Positions 27,001-35,720 of a stretch of 64,000 bases of DNA are shown piece after piece. Origin of the DNA: Nisaea denitrificans DSM 18348 (GTDB lineage: Bacteria; Pseudomonadota; Alphaproteobacteria; Thalassobaculales; Thalassobaculaceae); contig NZ_AUFM01000001.1 in the NCBI RefSeq assembly GCF_000426505.1, positions 29,811-93,810 on the forward strand, in the 5' to 3' direction. The notes under the pieces are model-generated. The model ran no database searches. It was not told the origin of the DNA and was given only the letters and a program-made list of their open reading frames with translations. The translations under genes and the position numbers were made by a program. The stretch's first letter is position 1. Each line of letters opens with the position of its first letter.

Positions 27001-27445
27001 GCTGGGTTGCTGTTCACAACTGCAACCCAGCATCTCCGGCGAGGAGCGAGAGAGGGGTGAAAGGCCGGCATGCCGGGAGGGGAATCACCCACCCGTAGGG
27101 CGCCGCGGAGCGGCGGGTTGGCAGGGCCTTGGCCCGAAACCTGGGGATACCCGGCAGGACGTAAGCGGAGCGCGCTTGGGCTTTGTGGGGAGAGAGCAGC
27201 GTTCTCTTCCCGCCATGAGCGGCAGCGGGATAAAGGACTATAACTTTCTGCACAGCCCCTTCCCGCCTCCCGGTCGCCGGCTGGGGAGCGGCAACCGGGC
27301 GAATATTCATCCTGGAGGATTCCTTTCAGTGCCGCGCAGTGGCACTTGCGAAAGGGATCGCTACCGAATGGGCGGAGACACGCTTGCGTGGCTCCGTGGA
27401 GCGGCCGAAGGCGGCGGAGTAGAGCCTGGGGATCGACCGGCGGTC
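27001..27445. repeat. GC-rich hairpin repeat, copy C (longest)
   Basis: No convincing gene in this stretch. It begins with a perfect 10-bp hairpin (27001-27031, arms GCTGGGTTGC and GCAACCCAGC, loop with TGTTCACAAC), followed by short hairpins such as GGGCC-TT-GGCCC (about 27123-27134) and CCGGCATGCCGG (about 27064-27075). A second covarying hairpin lies at 27374-27395. The left 160 bp match 25111-25270, the right 90 bp match 8930-9030, and a middle part (27190-27235) resembles 63120-63175. Confidence 0.7.
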
Positions 27446-27465
27446 TGAGCTTCTATTCAGGGACT

Positions 27466-27936
27466 TCAAAGATTCTTACGCGCACTGCGCTCGAAATCCG
27501 CAACGATGGCCTCACGTTCCCAGTTTGCCTCTCGGGCGAACGCTACGGCTCCGGTTGGATGTTCTTCACCGAGCGGCGTCAAAACAGGGTCGAGGGTGAT
27601 TCGGAAGAATTCGCAGCATCTGGGGCATTGGGTGTTTTCGGCGTGATCGGCCGCGATCTGTGAAACAGTTCCGCACGAGCATTGGATGGTCCCAACGAGT
27701 TTCGTTCTGATGGGATCCAAGATGATCTCGGAATCTACGGCGGATGGTTTTGTCGGGAGCGTTCGAAACATCCTGTTGATCAGAATGCAGAAAATTCCCC
27801 ATAGCGCCGAAGCGGCGAGCAAACTGTACTGGTCGCCAGCGTCAAACACCCCGTTTGGCGCTCCCGGAAAGCCGAAATAGGTAAAACAAAATAAACCAGC
27901 GAGAATCCAGAGGGCAATTTTGACGATGAAGCGCAT
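27466..27936 (-). CDS. Membrane protein with zinc-ribbon-like motif
   Basis: 156 residues. Two hydrophobic helices (about 3-22 and 38-56) are followed by a cytoplasmic part with CSCG...CPRCC spacing that resembles a zinc ribbon (about residues 84-107). I do not recognise the family. The ATG at 27936 is chosen because it starts the first helix. It follows the DUF736 gene in the same direction, across a strong inverted repeat. Confidence 0.55.
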   Translation of the reverse strand: MRFIVKIALWILAGLFCFTYFGFPGAPNGVFDAGDQYSLLAASALWGIFCILINRMFRTLPTKPSAVDSEIILDPIRTKLVGTIQCSCGTVSQIAADHAENTQCPRCCEFFRITLDPVLTPLGEEHPTGAVAFAREANWEREAIVADFERSARKNL

Positions 27937-27974
27937 ACGACGTTCCAGAATTAATAGGTAAGAGAATGACGAAG

Positions 27975-27998
27975 CGGCCCGGCCAAGTGGCCGGGCCG
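27975..27998 (-). terminator. Strong inverted repeat after the DUF736 gene
   Basis: Arms CGGCCCGGCC and GGCCGGGCCG pair perfectly (10 bp) around AAGT, 12 nt past the DUF736 stop. No clear U-run follows on the minus strand, so termination is probable rather than proven. Confidence 0.5.
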
Positions 27999-28010
27999 TT
28001 GGTACTGTCA

Positions 28011-28340
28011 TTATTTTGGTGTTTGGCGTTTCTGGTCCCAGAGAAGGACGTAGACGTTCGGGTCGTCCTGCTTCGGATCCTGGATCATATTGACAAAGAA
28101 GTGTGCCGGCAGGTCCGGGGAGTCGAAATAGAGCGTCAGATACTCGCGCTTGGACGCTTCGCCGACCTTTGCATTGGCGGTACCGATCGGGAAGTTGTCG
28201 CTCAGGATGATAAAGTCAGGAGCATTGTCCGTGGATTTTTCCAGATTCGGCATGATCGTGATGTTGGTATCGATACTGACCGTTTTGATCCTGCCTTTGT
28301 AATGATCCTGATTTTTGGTGGTGTAACCGATAGTAGCCAT
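28011..28340 (-). CDS. DUF736 family protein
   Basis: 109 residues starting MATIGYTTKNQDHYKGRIKT, the typical DUF736 N-terminus, and continuing with the family pattern of short beta-strands (KREYLTLYFDSPDLP, FVNMIQD). Function unknown; the family is a common marker of alphaproteobacterial conjugative plasmids. The start at 28340 is preferred over a longer frame for this reason; GGAG lies upstream. The stretch 28341-28753 upstream shows no gene I can support. Confidence 0.85.
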   Translation of the reverse strand: MATIGYTTKNQDHYKGRIKTVSIDTNITIMPNLEKSTDNAPDFIILSDNFPIGTANAKVGEASKREYLTLYFDSPDLPAHFFVNMIQDPKQDDPNVYVLLWDQKRQTPK

Positions 28341-28753
28341 TTTTAAGTCTCCTTGAGTTGAGGGCTGAGCCCGTTGTGAATGACCCCGCGTAAACACAGA
28401 GCGCGGAGACGTAAAACCCGCCAGGGGCGGAACAAAGAGGAGCACCAGAGACGGAGAAAAATGCCTCGCGAGGAATGGCGATTGGCCAGGGGATTTTTCT
28501 TACTGAAGATCTGGTTTTTGTGATGAGCGCGGCGTGTAGCGGAAAAAAGGAATTCACGGGCCGGACTCTCAGCAAACTAATACTTAACTTTTAGCTATTA
28601 CGCGCAACCACTGAACTGGACCTTCATGCAAAAGACGCTATTTATGCGATCATCGATATTCGGAACATCACACACATTTTGCATCTGCAAGCCGTGTCAT
28701 CTGCGCTCCACGACTATCAATGAACGGCTGTCAAATTACAGTGATGGAAAGCC

Positions 28754-29122
28754 TCATTGTGTTGCGTAAGCATCCTCAAAGCGCTCTCTGCGCTCGCCCT
28801 CGCCGCCTTCATTCATTTCATTCAATATTACATCCGAAAGAGAAATATAATTTCCGTCGCCAGATTCCTGAACTGCAAATGTTGACCATTCAAACAACAG
28901 GGATGATTGGGTATGGCAATCGCCATCTGATATAATTTTGGTAGATTTTATGTTTCTAATCGAAAGATTATTCGGCAGATTAGCCAGAACATTCAGAACA
29001 ATATCGAGTAAACTTTTAGATAATCGCACTTTCGTATGATATTCAGAACTATCTGGCCAACTCCATGACAATAAATATATGGCGTCCCGCATACCGTTCT
29101 CGGCAATACCGGTCACATTCAT
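28754..29122 (-). CDS. Hypothetical protein
   Basis: 122 residues, AT-richer codons than the neighbouring cluster. Contains WSWPDSSEYHTKVRLSKSLL and a C-terminal acidic/glycine tail. No recognisable motif or membrane helix. It is divergent from the HTH gene at 29235, with a TACCC-N8-GGGTA dyad (29172-29189) in the shared promoter region. Confidence 0.45.
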   Translation of the reverse strand: MNVTGIAENGMRDAIYLLSWSWPDSSEYHTKVRLSKSLLDIVLNVLANLPNNLSIRNIKSTKIISDGDCHTQSSLLFEWSTFAVQESGDGNYISLSDVILNEMNEGGEGERRERFEDAYATQ

Positions 29123-29234
29123 TGATATTCTCCATATTTTTAGTGGAGTCAGAGTGTCTTTAATGTGGAATTACCCGCGTAAATGGGTATATATCCTCAA
29201 ATTACATAGATGATTACGACGGTCAAGAAAATAC

Positions 29235-30050
29235 ATGCATTCAATTGAAGCCCACATCAAAGCCCTATTAGAGACAGCGTGGAAAAGGCGTTACACAGTG
29301 GCCCGCCTAGCTGCTGAAGCTGGCGTTGATCGATCTGTGTTTTCGCGTGTCCAGTTTGGTAAAAAATTGGTGATAGGTAAGGACGGGTTTAATCCGACCG
29401 TTCGCATCGTCCAGGCTCTGGAAAACGTCATCGGTCCGACTGATGCAATAGTGAGCTTGGAGAATTCTGCAGCGGCTGTTGTCGATCGGCAAGAATTTGT
29501 CGGCAGGCAGCATACGGTGAGAGTGTTGCTGAATGAGTCTGCTGTCCCGATACTTGCCGGAGAGCTGGCCCAGGTTGATCGGTATTGCGAGGGCTTAAAG
29601 CGAGATCGAGGAGGATTATTCAGCGAAGATCTGAACTATGACGTTCTTCGGTATCTCGCACCTGGTGCACGCTTTCATCTGGCAACAGCTCCGCCGAACG
29701 CAACCGAGGCGGTGTGGGCTCGTTGGGACAGCACTCCGGACTTTTTTAGTGGTGATGACCTGAGCGGATTGCCGGTGTCTTTTGCCGGCGATGAGGTCTT
29801 TGAGGAGGAAATCCACAAAGACCTTGAAATGGCCCGTGAAGCGGGCATTCCGCTCTACCACGCAATATATCGAAACGGCATAGTCCGGCAGACCGAACCG
29901 CCGATGAAACGAATGTATTTTAGGCTACTTCAACGACTGAAGCGTCGCGACGGCGGCTTTGAAATTTTTTGGGTCACAATCCGAAAGAATCTTCAATCGA
30001 ACGTCGATCTCTTTAGTGACCTGCTTGGCGGTAGACCAGACGAGGTTTAA
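29235..30050 (+). CDS. HTH-domain protein, probable regulator
   Basis: 271 residues. The N-terminus has an XRE-like HTH (YTVARLAAEAGVDRSVFSRVQFGKK, about 20-44). The remaining 200 residues (VLRYLAPGARFHLATAPPNATEAVWARWDST, MKRMYFRLLQRL) look like a globular PAS-type sensor part, but I do not recognise the family. It ends inside the convergent gene at 29925-30635, with a 126-nt tail-to-tail overlap. Confidence 0.6.
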   Translation: MHSIEAHIKALLETAWKRRYTVARLAAEAGVDRSVFSRVQFGKKLVIGKDGFNPTVRIVQALENVIGPTDAIVSLENSAAAVVDRQEFVGRQHTVRVLLNESAVPILAGELAQVDRYCEGLKRDRGGLFSEDLNYDVLRYLAPGARFHLATAPPNATEAVWARWDSTPDFFSGDDLSGLPVSFAGDEVFEEEIHKDLEMAREAGIPLYHAIYRNGIVRQTEPPMKRMYFRLLQRLKRRDGGFEIFWVTIRKNLQSNVDLFSDLLGGRPDEV

Positions 30051-30635
30051 GGCTTCGTCGTGTCCGTGCTTGCGAATGAAGATCGTCCCCAGAGGGTTGG
30101 CGTTACCATAGCCGGACATTGTACGAAAACGGCCGCTCCGTATCATTTCCTCCCTCGCCTCACCCGCTTGAATGTCTACACCGGCATGATCGAGGCAAAT
30201 CATTGCAATTGATGTCATGAACCAAGATATGAAATTGCCCTCATCCATACTGTGAAGGCCGCCGCGGTATCCAATCGTCCCTCTGAGATTCAATATGCCG
30301 GTTAAATCAGTTGTCCAACGAGGCATCGCCTCGTCGTGGTCGCAATACATCGGCAAAAAATCTTCAATGTTTGACAACAGATCCGTGGTTTCGAAACACC
30401 GCCAAGCCATGCAGCAGATCAACTCGTCTCGATGATTCAGAATTGCGCCGTATGTTCCCGGATTGTCGGGCTCATATATGCGGCGAAAGCCGGGGTAAAC
30501 GTGGCGGTTACGACCGATGAGCCTTGCGGAAAACCGGCTCATGTCAGTGCCTGTTTCGAGATAATAACCACCCGATTCCAGAACATTCAGGATCGGAAGC
30601 AACTTTCTCAAAAGCAGCGGGTCGCTATTGTGCAT
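29925..30635 (-). CDS. Hypothetical protein convergent with the HTH gene
   Basis: 236 residues. YLETGTDMSRFSARLIGRNRHVYPGFRRIYEPDNPGTYGAILNHRDELICCMAWRCFET resembles a sensor/acyltransferase-like beta region, followed by helices. No family recognised. Both this gene and the HTH gene read as real proteins up to the overlapping ends. It could be a functional partner of the regulator. Confidence 0.55.
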   Translation of the reverse strand: MHNSDPLLLRKLLPILNVLESGGYYLETGTDMSRFSARLIGRNRHVYPGFRRIYEPDNPGTYGAILNHRDELICCMAWRCFETTDLLSNIEDFLPMYCDHDEAMPRWTTDLTGILNLRGTIGYRGGLHSMDEGNFISWFMTSIAMICLDHAGVDIQAGEAREEMIRSGRFRTMSGYGNANPLGTIFIRKHGHDEALNLVWSTAKQVTKEIDVRLKILSDCDPKNFKAAVATLQSLK

Positions 30636-30761
30636 GGGTGACAGTTTCAGAGTGAAAAATAACGGTCTTATGTATGAGAAAATCTCACTCTAACTCAATC
30701 GAATTCTATTTTACTCAAATCAGCACTTTTTGGCTGAGTATTTTTATTTTCACCAGCAGAG

Positions 30762-30790
30762 AAAAACCGGGCGCCCCGACGGGGCGCCCG
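30762..30790 (-). terminator. Rho-independent terminator of the ParB-like gene
   Basis: CGGGCGCCCCG and CGGGGCGCCCG pair perfectly around a single A, and on the minus strand are followed by GTTTTTC. It lies 17 nt after the ParB-like stop. Confidence 0.85.
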
Positions 30791-30806
30791 CAGGTTTTGG
30801 GAGTAA

Positions 30807-32549
30807 TTATTCAGCGGCTTCCGCATAAGGGGTAGCTTCGTCGGCCAAAGCCACGGACGCAGCGTCCGGATCGATGGCGGGGAAAGACATGATCGGGTCC
30901 ATCCAGCTCTTTGCCATGTTCGCGCGGGTGGCTGGGGTATCTGATGGAACCGCCCGGAACCACCCGGCGAGAAGTGCGACGAGATCACCTTTCGTGGACT
31001 TGGCTACTGACTCGACGTTGAGCGCAGCGCCGCACTCGACGGCGATTTCCTTCAACCGGTCGGACTTGTACCGTTTCAGGAAAGTCTCGTCTGGAACGAA
31101 GCTATCGCGCACGTCTGCGTTGACATCGATGGCAACAAGGTTGTGCTCGTCTTCCTCGGTTTTGATCCCGTCACCGGCTTGATGGAATGTCACGGTAACG
31201 AGCAGTGAGTGGAGCCCTTCCAGCTCCTCATCGGCTAGGGACCGGATAACCTTGAATATCCCTTCCCTGCCCCCAGTGAGTTTGAACAGCGCCGGAATAG
31301 GCTCGGTAATCTCGCCCTCCTCCGGATACCAAGAGCAACGCAAGGCAGACAAACCAGCATCGCGGAACTTCGTCAGGAACACGGCGGCGATTTCCTCGAT
31401 GCTGTTCAGCATATCGCTGCCGAAGTGATCCGCAAGGCGCGGGCTCGGGCTGACAGGCGTTTGAAGCTGAAACCCGGTCATGTATTGGAGCACAGAGACT
31501 TCCAACACCTTACGCCGATTGGAGATGAGGTTCCGCTGAACGGCGATGGTCCTCAACTCGGCGGCATGCTTAAGCTGTGCTGCCGTATATCGCGGCTTCG
31601 GTTCCGCAAGACCGCCCGATCCGCTGACCTTCTTCGCTTTAACCATGCCGTCGAGGATCGTTACCCGGCCGTGCTGGTTCTTCATGATGACAGTCGTCGG
31701 CTCCTCGCCCTCCTCCGCTTTCCGGTACTTGTCCTGCACCATGTACCAATCGTGGCCCGGCTCCAGGACGATCAGCCCGTCTGCTTCGAATGCCGCTTTC
31801 TTCTCGTCATAGGCTGCATTCTGAAGCGCCGTAAATTGGTCGACGTCATCGAAATGCCGGTCTGCATTGTCGCTGAAGAGATCTTGAAGGTAGCCGCCCG
31901 TGTAATCTCCGAGATCGAAGATCGCCATATCGGCGGTCGGCTTCTCGAAGAAATATTTGCGGGCCGCGTACTCGCCATTTTCCCGGTTATTGTAGTCGAG
32001 ATATTTGAAATAGGCAGCCTGCTCCTCGACGCTCACGGAGGCCAAATGCTTGGCTTCGCGCAAACACATCTCCCCTGCCCTCACCATGTCCCTCGCCTTT
32101 TCGGAAAGGCTTCCGAGCGCGAGTCTGCGACGGACGGTCATTTCACTGGTGCCGAACTTCTCCGCAATCTGAGCCAAGTCCATACCGCCATCGCTCAGAC
32201 GGGAGAACGCTTCGCACTCGTCAATGGCGGACAGATTTTCTCGTAGGGCGTTCTCAGCAAGCGCTATTTCTTCAAGCGCCGTGCCTTTCTCCGTGCGGAT
32301 TGTCACAGGAACTGGGAAACTGTCCGTTGCCTTACCCTGCTCGATCAGGATGCCGATGGCGAGATATCGCCGGTGCCCGGCAATGGTGCGGAACCTGCCG
32401 CGCTCTTTCGTCACGGTGAGGCTCTGCGTGACGCCGACCGATGCGATAGAAGCCGCAAGCTGTTCCAGTGCAGTTTTATCGAAGCTCTTACGCTGGTTGT
32501 TTTTCGGCGGCAGCAGTTTGGCGTAGGTGGTCATTTCTGTAGTGGTCAT
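30807..32549 (-). CDS. ParB/RepB/Spo0J-type DNA-binding protein, large
   Basis: 580 residues. N-terminal ParB/Sulfiredoxin-like domain with the GHRR box (RTIAGHRRYLAI, about 54-65) and ENxxRENLSAIDECEAF, then an HTH (MDLAQIAEKFGTSEMTVRRRLAL, about 124-146). The C-terminal 400 residues are of unknown type. It is much longer than segregation ParBs (about 300) and is not next to a ParA, so it belongs to the ParB-like proteins of large plasmids whose role is not partition in the simple sense. GGGAG precedes the start. Confidence 0.8.
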   Translation of the reverse strand: MTTTEMTTYAKLLPPKNNQRKSFDKTALEQLAASIASVGVTQSLTVTKERGRFRTIAGHRRYLAIGILIEQGKATDSFPVPVTIRTEKGTALEEIALAENALRENLSAIDECEAFSRLSDGGMDLAQIAEKFGTSEMTVRRRLALGSLSEKARDMVRAGEMCLREAKHLASVSVEEQAAYFKYLDYNNRENGEYAARKYFFEKPTADMAIFDLGDYTGGYLQDLFSDNADRHFDDVDQFTALQNAAYDEKKAAFEADGLIVLEPGHDWYMVQDKYRKAEEGEEPTTVIMKNQHGRVTILDGMVKAKKVSGSGGLAEPKPRYTAAQLKHAAELRTIAVQRNLISNRRKVLEVSVLQYMTGFQLQTPVSPSPRLADHFGSDMLNSIEEIAAVFLTKFRDAGLSALRCSWYPEEGEITEPIPALFKLTGGREGIFKVIRSLADEELEGLHSLLVTVTFHQAGDGIKTEEDEHNLVAIDVNADVRDSFVPDETFLKRYKSDRLKEIAVECGAALNVESVAKSTKGDLVALLAGWFRAVPSDTPATRANMAKSWMDPIMSFPAIDPDAASVALADEATPYAEAAE

Positions 32550-32559
32550 GGTCTGTACT

Positions 32560-33010
32560 CCCGGTTTTGTCTATGACGAGCGGCGGGGGTGTTGCCCTCC
32601 CCTCTTCCGCCAATGGGCGTGTCTCAACCGGTCTGATTGGTCGAAAACACAGTTTTCGGCTGAACAGAGTGGGTTGGGGCGCAGCCCGACCCATGGCCCG
32701 GTCTGGGCCGGTCAATGGTCCGGAGGCGGCCTGGTGCGGGCCGCAGGCGTAGCCGAGGACACGGGGGAGCTGCAGGACGGCGCGCATGCGCGACGCTTGC
32801 CGATTGACGGGAACGGAACGGGATGTTGGGCGGATAAAGGAAATCTATGGAGTCTGGCCGGCTAGAGCGAAGCGACGGCCGGTCTGCCCGTTTTCGGACC
32901 ATGCGCGCGATGCGCGCTCATTCATTGGGGCGTTGCGGGGTGCCCCCGCAGAAGGGGGTGTGGAGGAGACCTCGGCTCCGACCAGGGGGAAGGCTTTCCC
33001 CACTTAGTTG
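32560..33010. other. GC-rich gene-free leader with many inverted repeats
   Basis: About 450 bp upstream of the ParB-like gene with no convincing reading frame. It contains short palindromes, for example GCGCGCATGCGC (about 32780), CCGGC...GCCGG around GAGCGAAGCGAC (about 32859-32881) and GCGGGGTGCCCCCGC (about 32936-32950). Its style resembles the repeats upstream of the ArdC and DUF1419 genes but it is not a sequence copy. Confidence 0.45.
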
Positions 33011-33057
33011 ATTCTGACTAAAGTTCTTTATCCGAAACGGCGTGCGACGATTCCGAA

Positions 33058-34071
33058 ATGCCAGACACAGATTTTGATTTTCCTTCATTTGAGGGAATTG
33101 TTCAGGTTTTGAGAGAGACATTCCCCGGTATAGAGAATTCTCAGGAGCTTCTCGATCACGCTGTTCACACAATTTCGTATGCTACTGAAGAACCAGAGGC
33201 ATTTTGGGAGATAATGGGTATAGATTCGTTTGGTGATTTTATAGAAACACTAAGCAAAATGCCGACTGAGGAACTCGAAGACTTATATCTTTTTGAGTTT
33301 ATCAAACCGGATCCAGAAGGGGTCCGTATTATTGGGAATGCGGCATATTCTAAGACTATTAGAGGCAGCGACATTTCGATCTTAGGGAGTAGCGGTCGGT
33401 TAAGGTACCCTCCATTTCGATCAGAGCGTGAGGTGTTTTGTTGGGTTGCGAGAACTGCCAAAAAAAACTCAGAACCTCCGGAAGATATCGATATTCCAGC
33501 TGAACTATCGAGTTTTGATCGTGATCTAAGGTCGATAGTTCAATCGATTAAATTGATCCGGGCATTAACGGTTTCCGAGACGCTTGTTTCGGACACTGCC
33601 GGCGATCCGGGCGCGCGTATACGCGAAGACCCTGGAGAACATTTAAGTCGCGCCACGGCAATCCGAGAGGCTGCAGAAGAGCTTCTAGAGAAGCTTGAAA
33701 AAGAAGGTTCGAATGAACCGGTCGTGCGTAACGTGATCGATGCTTTAAGGGAGCTTCGCGGGTCTACCAGAGAGGTCGAGTCAGCGACTTCGCGAGTGCT
33801 AAAAGATCCGAGCGAAGAGAATATCGAAGCTGCAATTCAAGCCACTGAAAAACTGCCCGGACGAGTGTCGCAATTTCTGGACACCCTCCCTGCCCTCGGG
33901 ACAACGACAGCCGGAGCGATTGGCTGCTGGGGTGTGGCAGTAGCTGCTTGTGGATTTGTTCACTGGAGCGGATACACATTGTTGATGTCCGAGGCGGTCG
34001 CGGCGACCATAGCAATGTTCTACGGCCCGGGAGCGTTGAAGTCCCTGAAGGACCTGTTGCCGAAGAGTTAG
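33058..34071 (+). CDS. Hypothetical protein with C-terminal membrane hairpin
   Basis: 337 residues. The N-terminal 200 residues are soluble and acidic (SQELLDHAVHTISYATEEPEAFW). A charged helical part (IREAAEELLEKLEKEG...NVIDALRELRGSTREVE, about 203-240) may be a coiled coil. Two hydrophobic helices end the protein (GTTTAGAIGCWGVAVAACGF, LMSEAVAATIAMFYG). No family recognised. Codon use is AT-richer than that of the nos region. It lies between the ParB-like gene and parA, reading the same way as parA. Confidence 0.5.
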   Translation: MPDTDFDFPSFEGIVQVLRETFPGIENSQELLDHAVHTISYATEEPEAFWEIMGIDSFGDFIETLSKMPTEELEDLYLFEFIKPDPEGVRIIGNAAYSKTIRGSDISILGSSGRLRYPPFRSEREVFCWVARTAKKNSEPPEDIDIPAELSSFDRDLRSIVQSIKLIRALTVSETLVSDTAGDPGARIREDPGEHLSRATAIREAAEELLEKLEKEGSNEPVVRNVIDALRELRGSTREVESATSRVLKDPSEENIEAAIQATEKLPGRVSQFLDTLPALGTTTAGAIGCWGVAVAACGFVHWSGYTLLMSEAVAATIAMFYGPGALKSLKDLLPKS

Positions 34072-34161
34072 CCCGTGTCGATTTCCCTCAACGACTTAAA
34101 TGTGGCGCCCTCCCCCCCTTTCTTAAACCGCCATAAGGGATTTCCATATAGTCCGCCCCTA

Positions 34162-34345
34162 GATATCCGATATCTGAAGATATCGGATAGCATGAGATAT
34201 CAGTTATCGGATAGATATGACATATCGATAGATACCCAATATATAAAAGATATGCGATATTTATAGATATCATATATCTTGAGATACCGGATATCTGTTG
34301 TTAACATCTATCAAAGGGTATCAGATATCTCGGGATATCGGATAT
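34162..34345. repeat. GATATC repeat cluster, candidate parS/parC centromere
   Basis: Eight exact GATATC palindromes (starting at 34162, 34169, 34179, 34196, 34266, 34290, 34324 and 34334) plus variants such as ATATCGGATA within 180 bp of AT-rich DNA directly before parA. Chance expectation is far below one. Upstream repeats of this kind serve as centromere and operator for type Ib ParA/small-ParB systems. Confidence 0.75.
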
Positions 34346-34372
34346 GCCGTCACAACTGAGAAGAGACTGATT

Positions 34373-35053
34373 ATGCCAACCATTTGCTTCGCTAATTCCA
34401 AGGGTGGCGCAGGTAAAAGCACGACGACGCTCCTCGTGGGGCAAGTTCTTGCTGAAGCCGGCCGAACAGTGTGCGTCCTCGATGCGGATCCAAACCAACC
34501 CCTCGGCAGTTGGGCCGACCGGACAGGGGATGACATGCCTGAGAATCTGGCAATCGTCCGTGATGTTACTGAGAAAACAATTCTCGACGTGCTCGAAGAG
34601 GAAGAGTCGAAGAACGATTTCGTCCTAATCGACCTGGAAGGAACAGCGTCGATCGCCGTGAGTTACGCGATCAGCGCATCGGATCTCGTTGTGATCCCGT
34701 GCCAGGGCACCCAGCTCGACGTCGACCAGGCCGCCCGTGTGATAGCGCTCGTCAAAAATGGCGAAAGGCAGACGCGCCGCAAGATTCCATTCTCGATCCT
34801 GTTCACGCGCGTTAACCCCGCAATCCGGCCGCGGGACTTAACCCATATCGAAAGAGAGTTGGCTGCAGCCGGAATCCCGACATTCAAGTCTGCAGTGACG
34901 CAACGAGCGGTCTATTCGACAATTTTTCAGACCGGGGGGACGATCTATCAAATGTCCAAAGCGGATGCATCAAATGTGGAGAGAGCAATTGAGAATGCCG
35001 AAGCCGTTACTCAGGAATTGATCAACAAACTGAAGGAGGTCGCTCATGGGTAA
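34373..35053 (+). CDS. parA: ParA, type Ib plasmid partition ATPase
   Basis: 226 residues starting MPTICFANSKGGAGKSTTT; the deviant Walker A KGGAGKST is at residues 10-17, and DLEG (about 85-88) fits the Walker B position. No N-terminal DNA-binding domain, so type Ib. An upstream ATG at 34298 is in frame but would place coding sequence in the repeat cluster, so I reject it. It overlaps the small parB gene by 8 nt. It moves plasmid copies apart on the nucleoid. Confidence 0.92.
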   Translation: MPTICFANSKGGAGKSTTTLLVGQVLAEAGRTVCVLDADPNQPLGSWADRTGDDMPENLAIVRDVTEKTILDVLEEEESKNDFVLIDLEGTASIAVSYAISASDLVVIPCQGTQLDVDQAARVIALVKNGERQTRRKIPFSILFTRVNPAIRPRDLTHIERELAAAGIPTFKSAVTQRAVYSTIFQTGGTIYQMSKADASNVERAIENAEAVTQELINKLKEVAHG

Positions 35054-35378
35054 GGAACGCGCGAAACTAGACTTCGGTTCTCTCGAATTCGGAGCGACTG
35101 AAGAAAAAAAACGAGTGCCAAAACCTGCACGTACACCGGAAGCAAAACGGGAACTTGATCGTACGTCTATTCAGTCCGGTTTCACTCCGCGTAGCGGGGC
35201 CAAGATCGATGGGCGAAGTCTACGATCCAAGGGTCCGCGAGAGCAGCTGAATATGAAGGTGGCGAAGCAGCTCAAGGACAATTTCCAGATAGCTGCCGCC
35301 GAGCGGCGCCTTACGAACGGTGAGCTATTCCAAATTATTTTCGAATTCTGGGAAAAGGCGGAGGAGCCAGAGAAATAG
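35046..35378 (+). CDS. Small ParB/ParG-like partition partner
   Basis: 110 residues: basic flexible N-terminus and a C-terminal part (MKVAKQLKDNFQIAAAERRLTNGELFQIIFEFWEKA, about 72-107) with the pattern of a ribbon-helix-helix DNA-binding domain. It overlaps parA by 8 nt, as usual for type Ib parAB operons. It probably binds the GATATC repeats and stimulates ParA. Confidence 0.75.
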   Translation: MGKERAKLDFGSLEFGATEEKKRVPKPARTPEAKRELDRTSIQSGFTPRSGAKIDGRSLRSKGPREQLNMKVAKQLKDNFQIAAAERRLTNGELFQIIFEFWEKAEEPEK

Positions 35379-35399
35379 GGCAGGGGGCTATTATGGGCT

Positions 35400-35720
35400 C
35401 GCCTACTTTATCCACAGGTATCTGCCGTTCGGGCGTCGAAAAAAAAAGACTGTTAGATCGTTAGATTCTGAAGTTAGAGAGTTACGCTTTTTTAGTAAGT
35501 TGATCGCAAAGGCGTATTTAGGCTTTCTGTGATCGATGTTCCGAATAATCGTGAATGATGTTCCGAAGTGAATGTGATCGATATTCCGAGGATCTGTGAG
35601 TGATGTTCCGTATCAGTTTGTGAGTGATGTTCCGAATTTTCCGTGGTCGATGTTCCGAATTCAAGAGAGGTGGATCACCGCAGGATCTGCCGGACGTTGT
35701 GTGAGTGATGTTCCGAATCA
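35400..35720. other. Candidate replication origin (oriV)
   Basis: Contains a perfect DnaA box TTATCCACA (35408-35416), an AT-rich segment with three GTTAGA repeats (35452, 35460, 35473) and seven iterons (see the iteron entries). It lies at the 3' side of repA. This combination is the textbook layout of an iteron-controlled plasmid origin. Confidence 0.75.
35529..35718 (+). repeat. Iterons, 3' cluster (7 copies)
   Basis: Direct repeats of consensus GTGANYGATGTTCCGAAT at 35529, 35551, 35574, 35596, 35620, 35643 and 35701. Spacing of the first six is 22-24 bp, about two helical turns. The last one overlaps the repA stop codon. They are the expected RepA binding sites. Confidence 0.88.

Noticed and set aside
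25101..27445. CRISPR array
   Set aside because: The repeated segments are few, long and of unequal spacing, with no unit repeat/spacer pattern and no cas genes.
26999..27448. Plus-strand frame within repeat copy C
   Set aside because: It runs through hairpin repeats shared with non-coding copies; Gly/Arg-rich peptide without features.
34139..34345. CRISPR or replication iterons in the GATATC region
   Set aside because: Irregular short palindromes directly before parA fit a partition site better; the true iterons flank repA.
34298..34372. Longer ParA starting at 34298
   Set aside because: The added residues are encoded by the GATATC repeat cluster; ParA family proteins begin at MPTICFANSKGG (34373).
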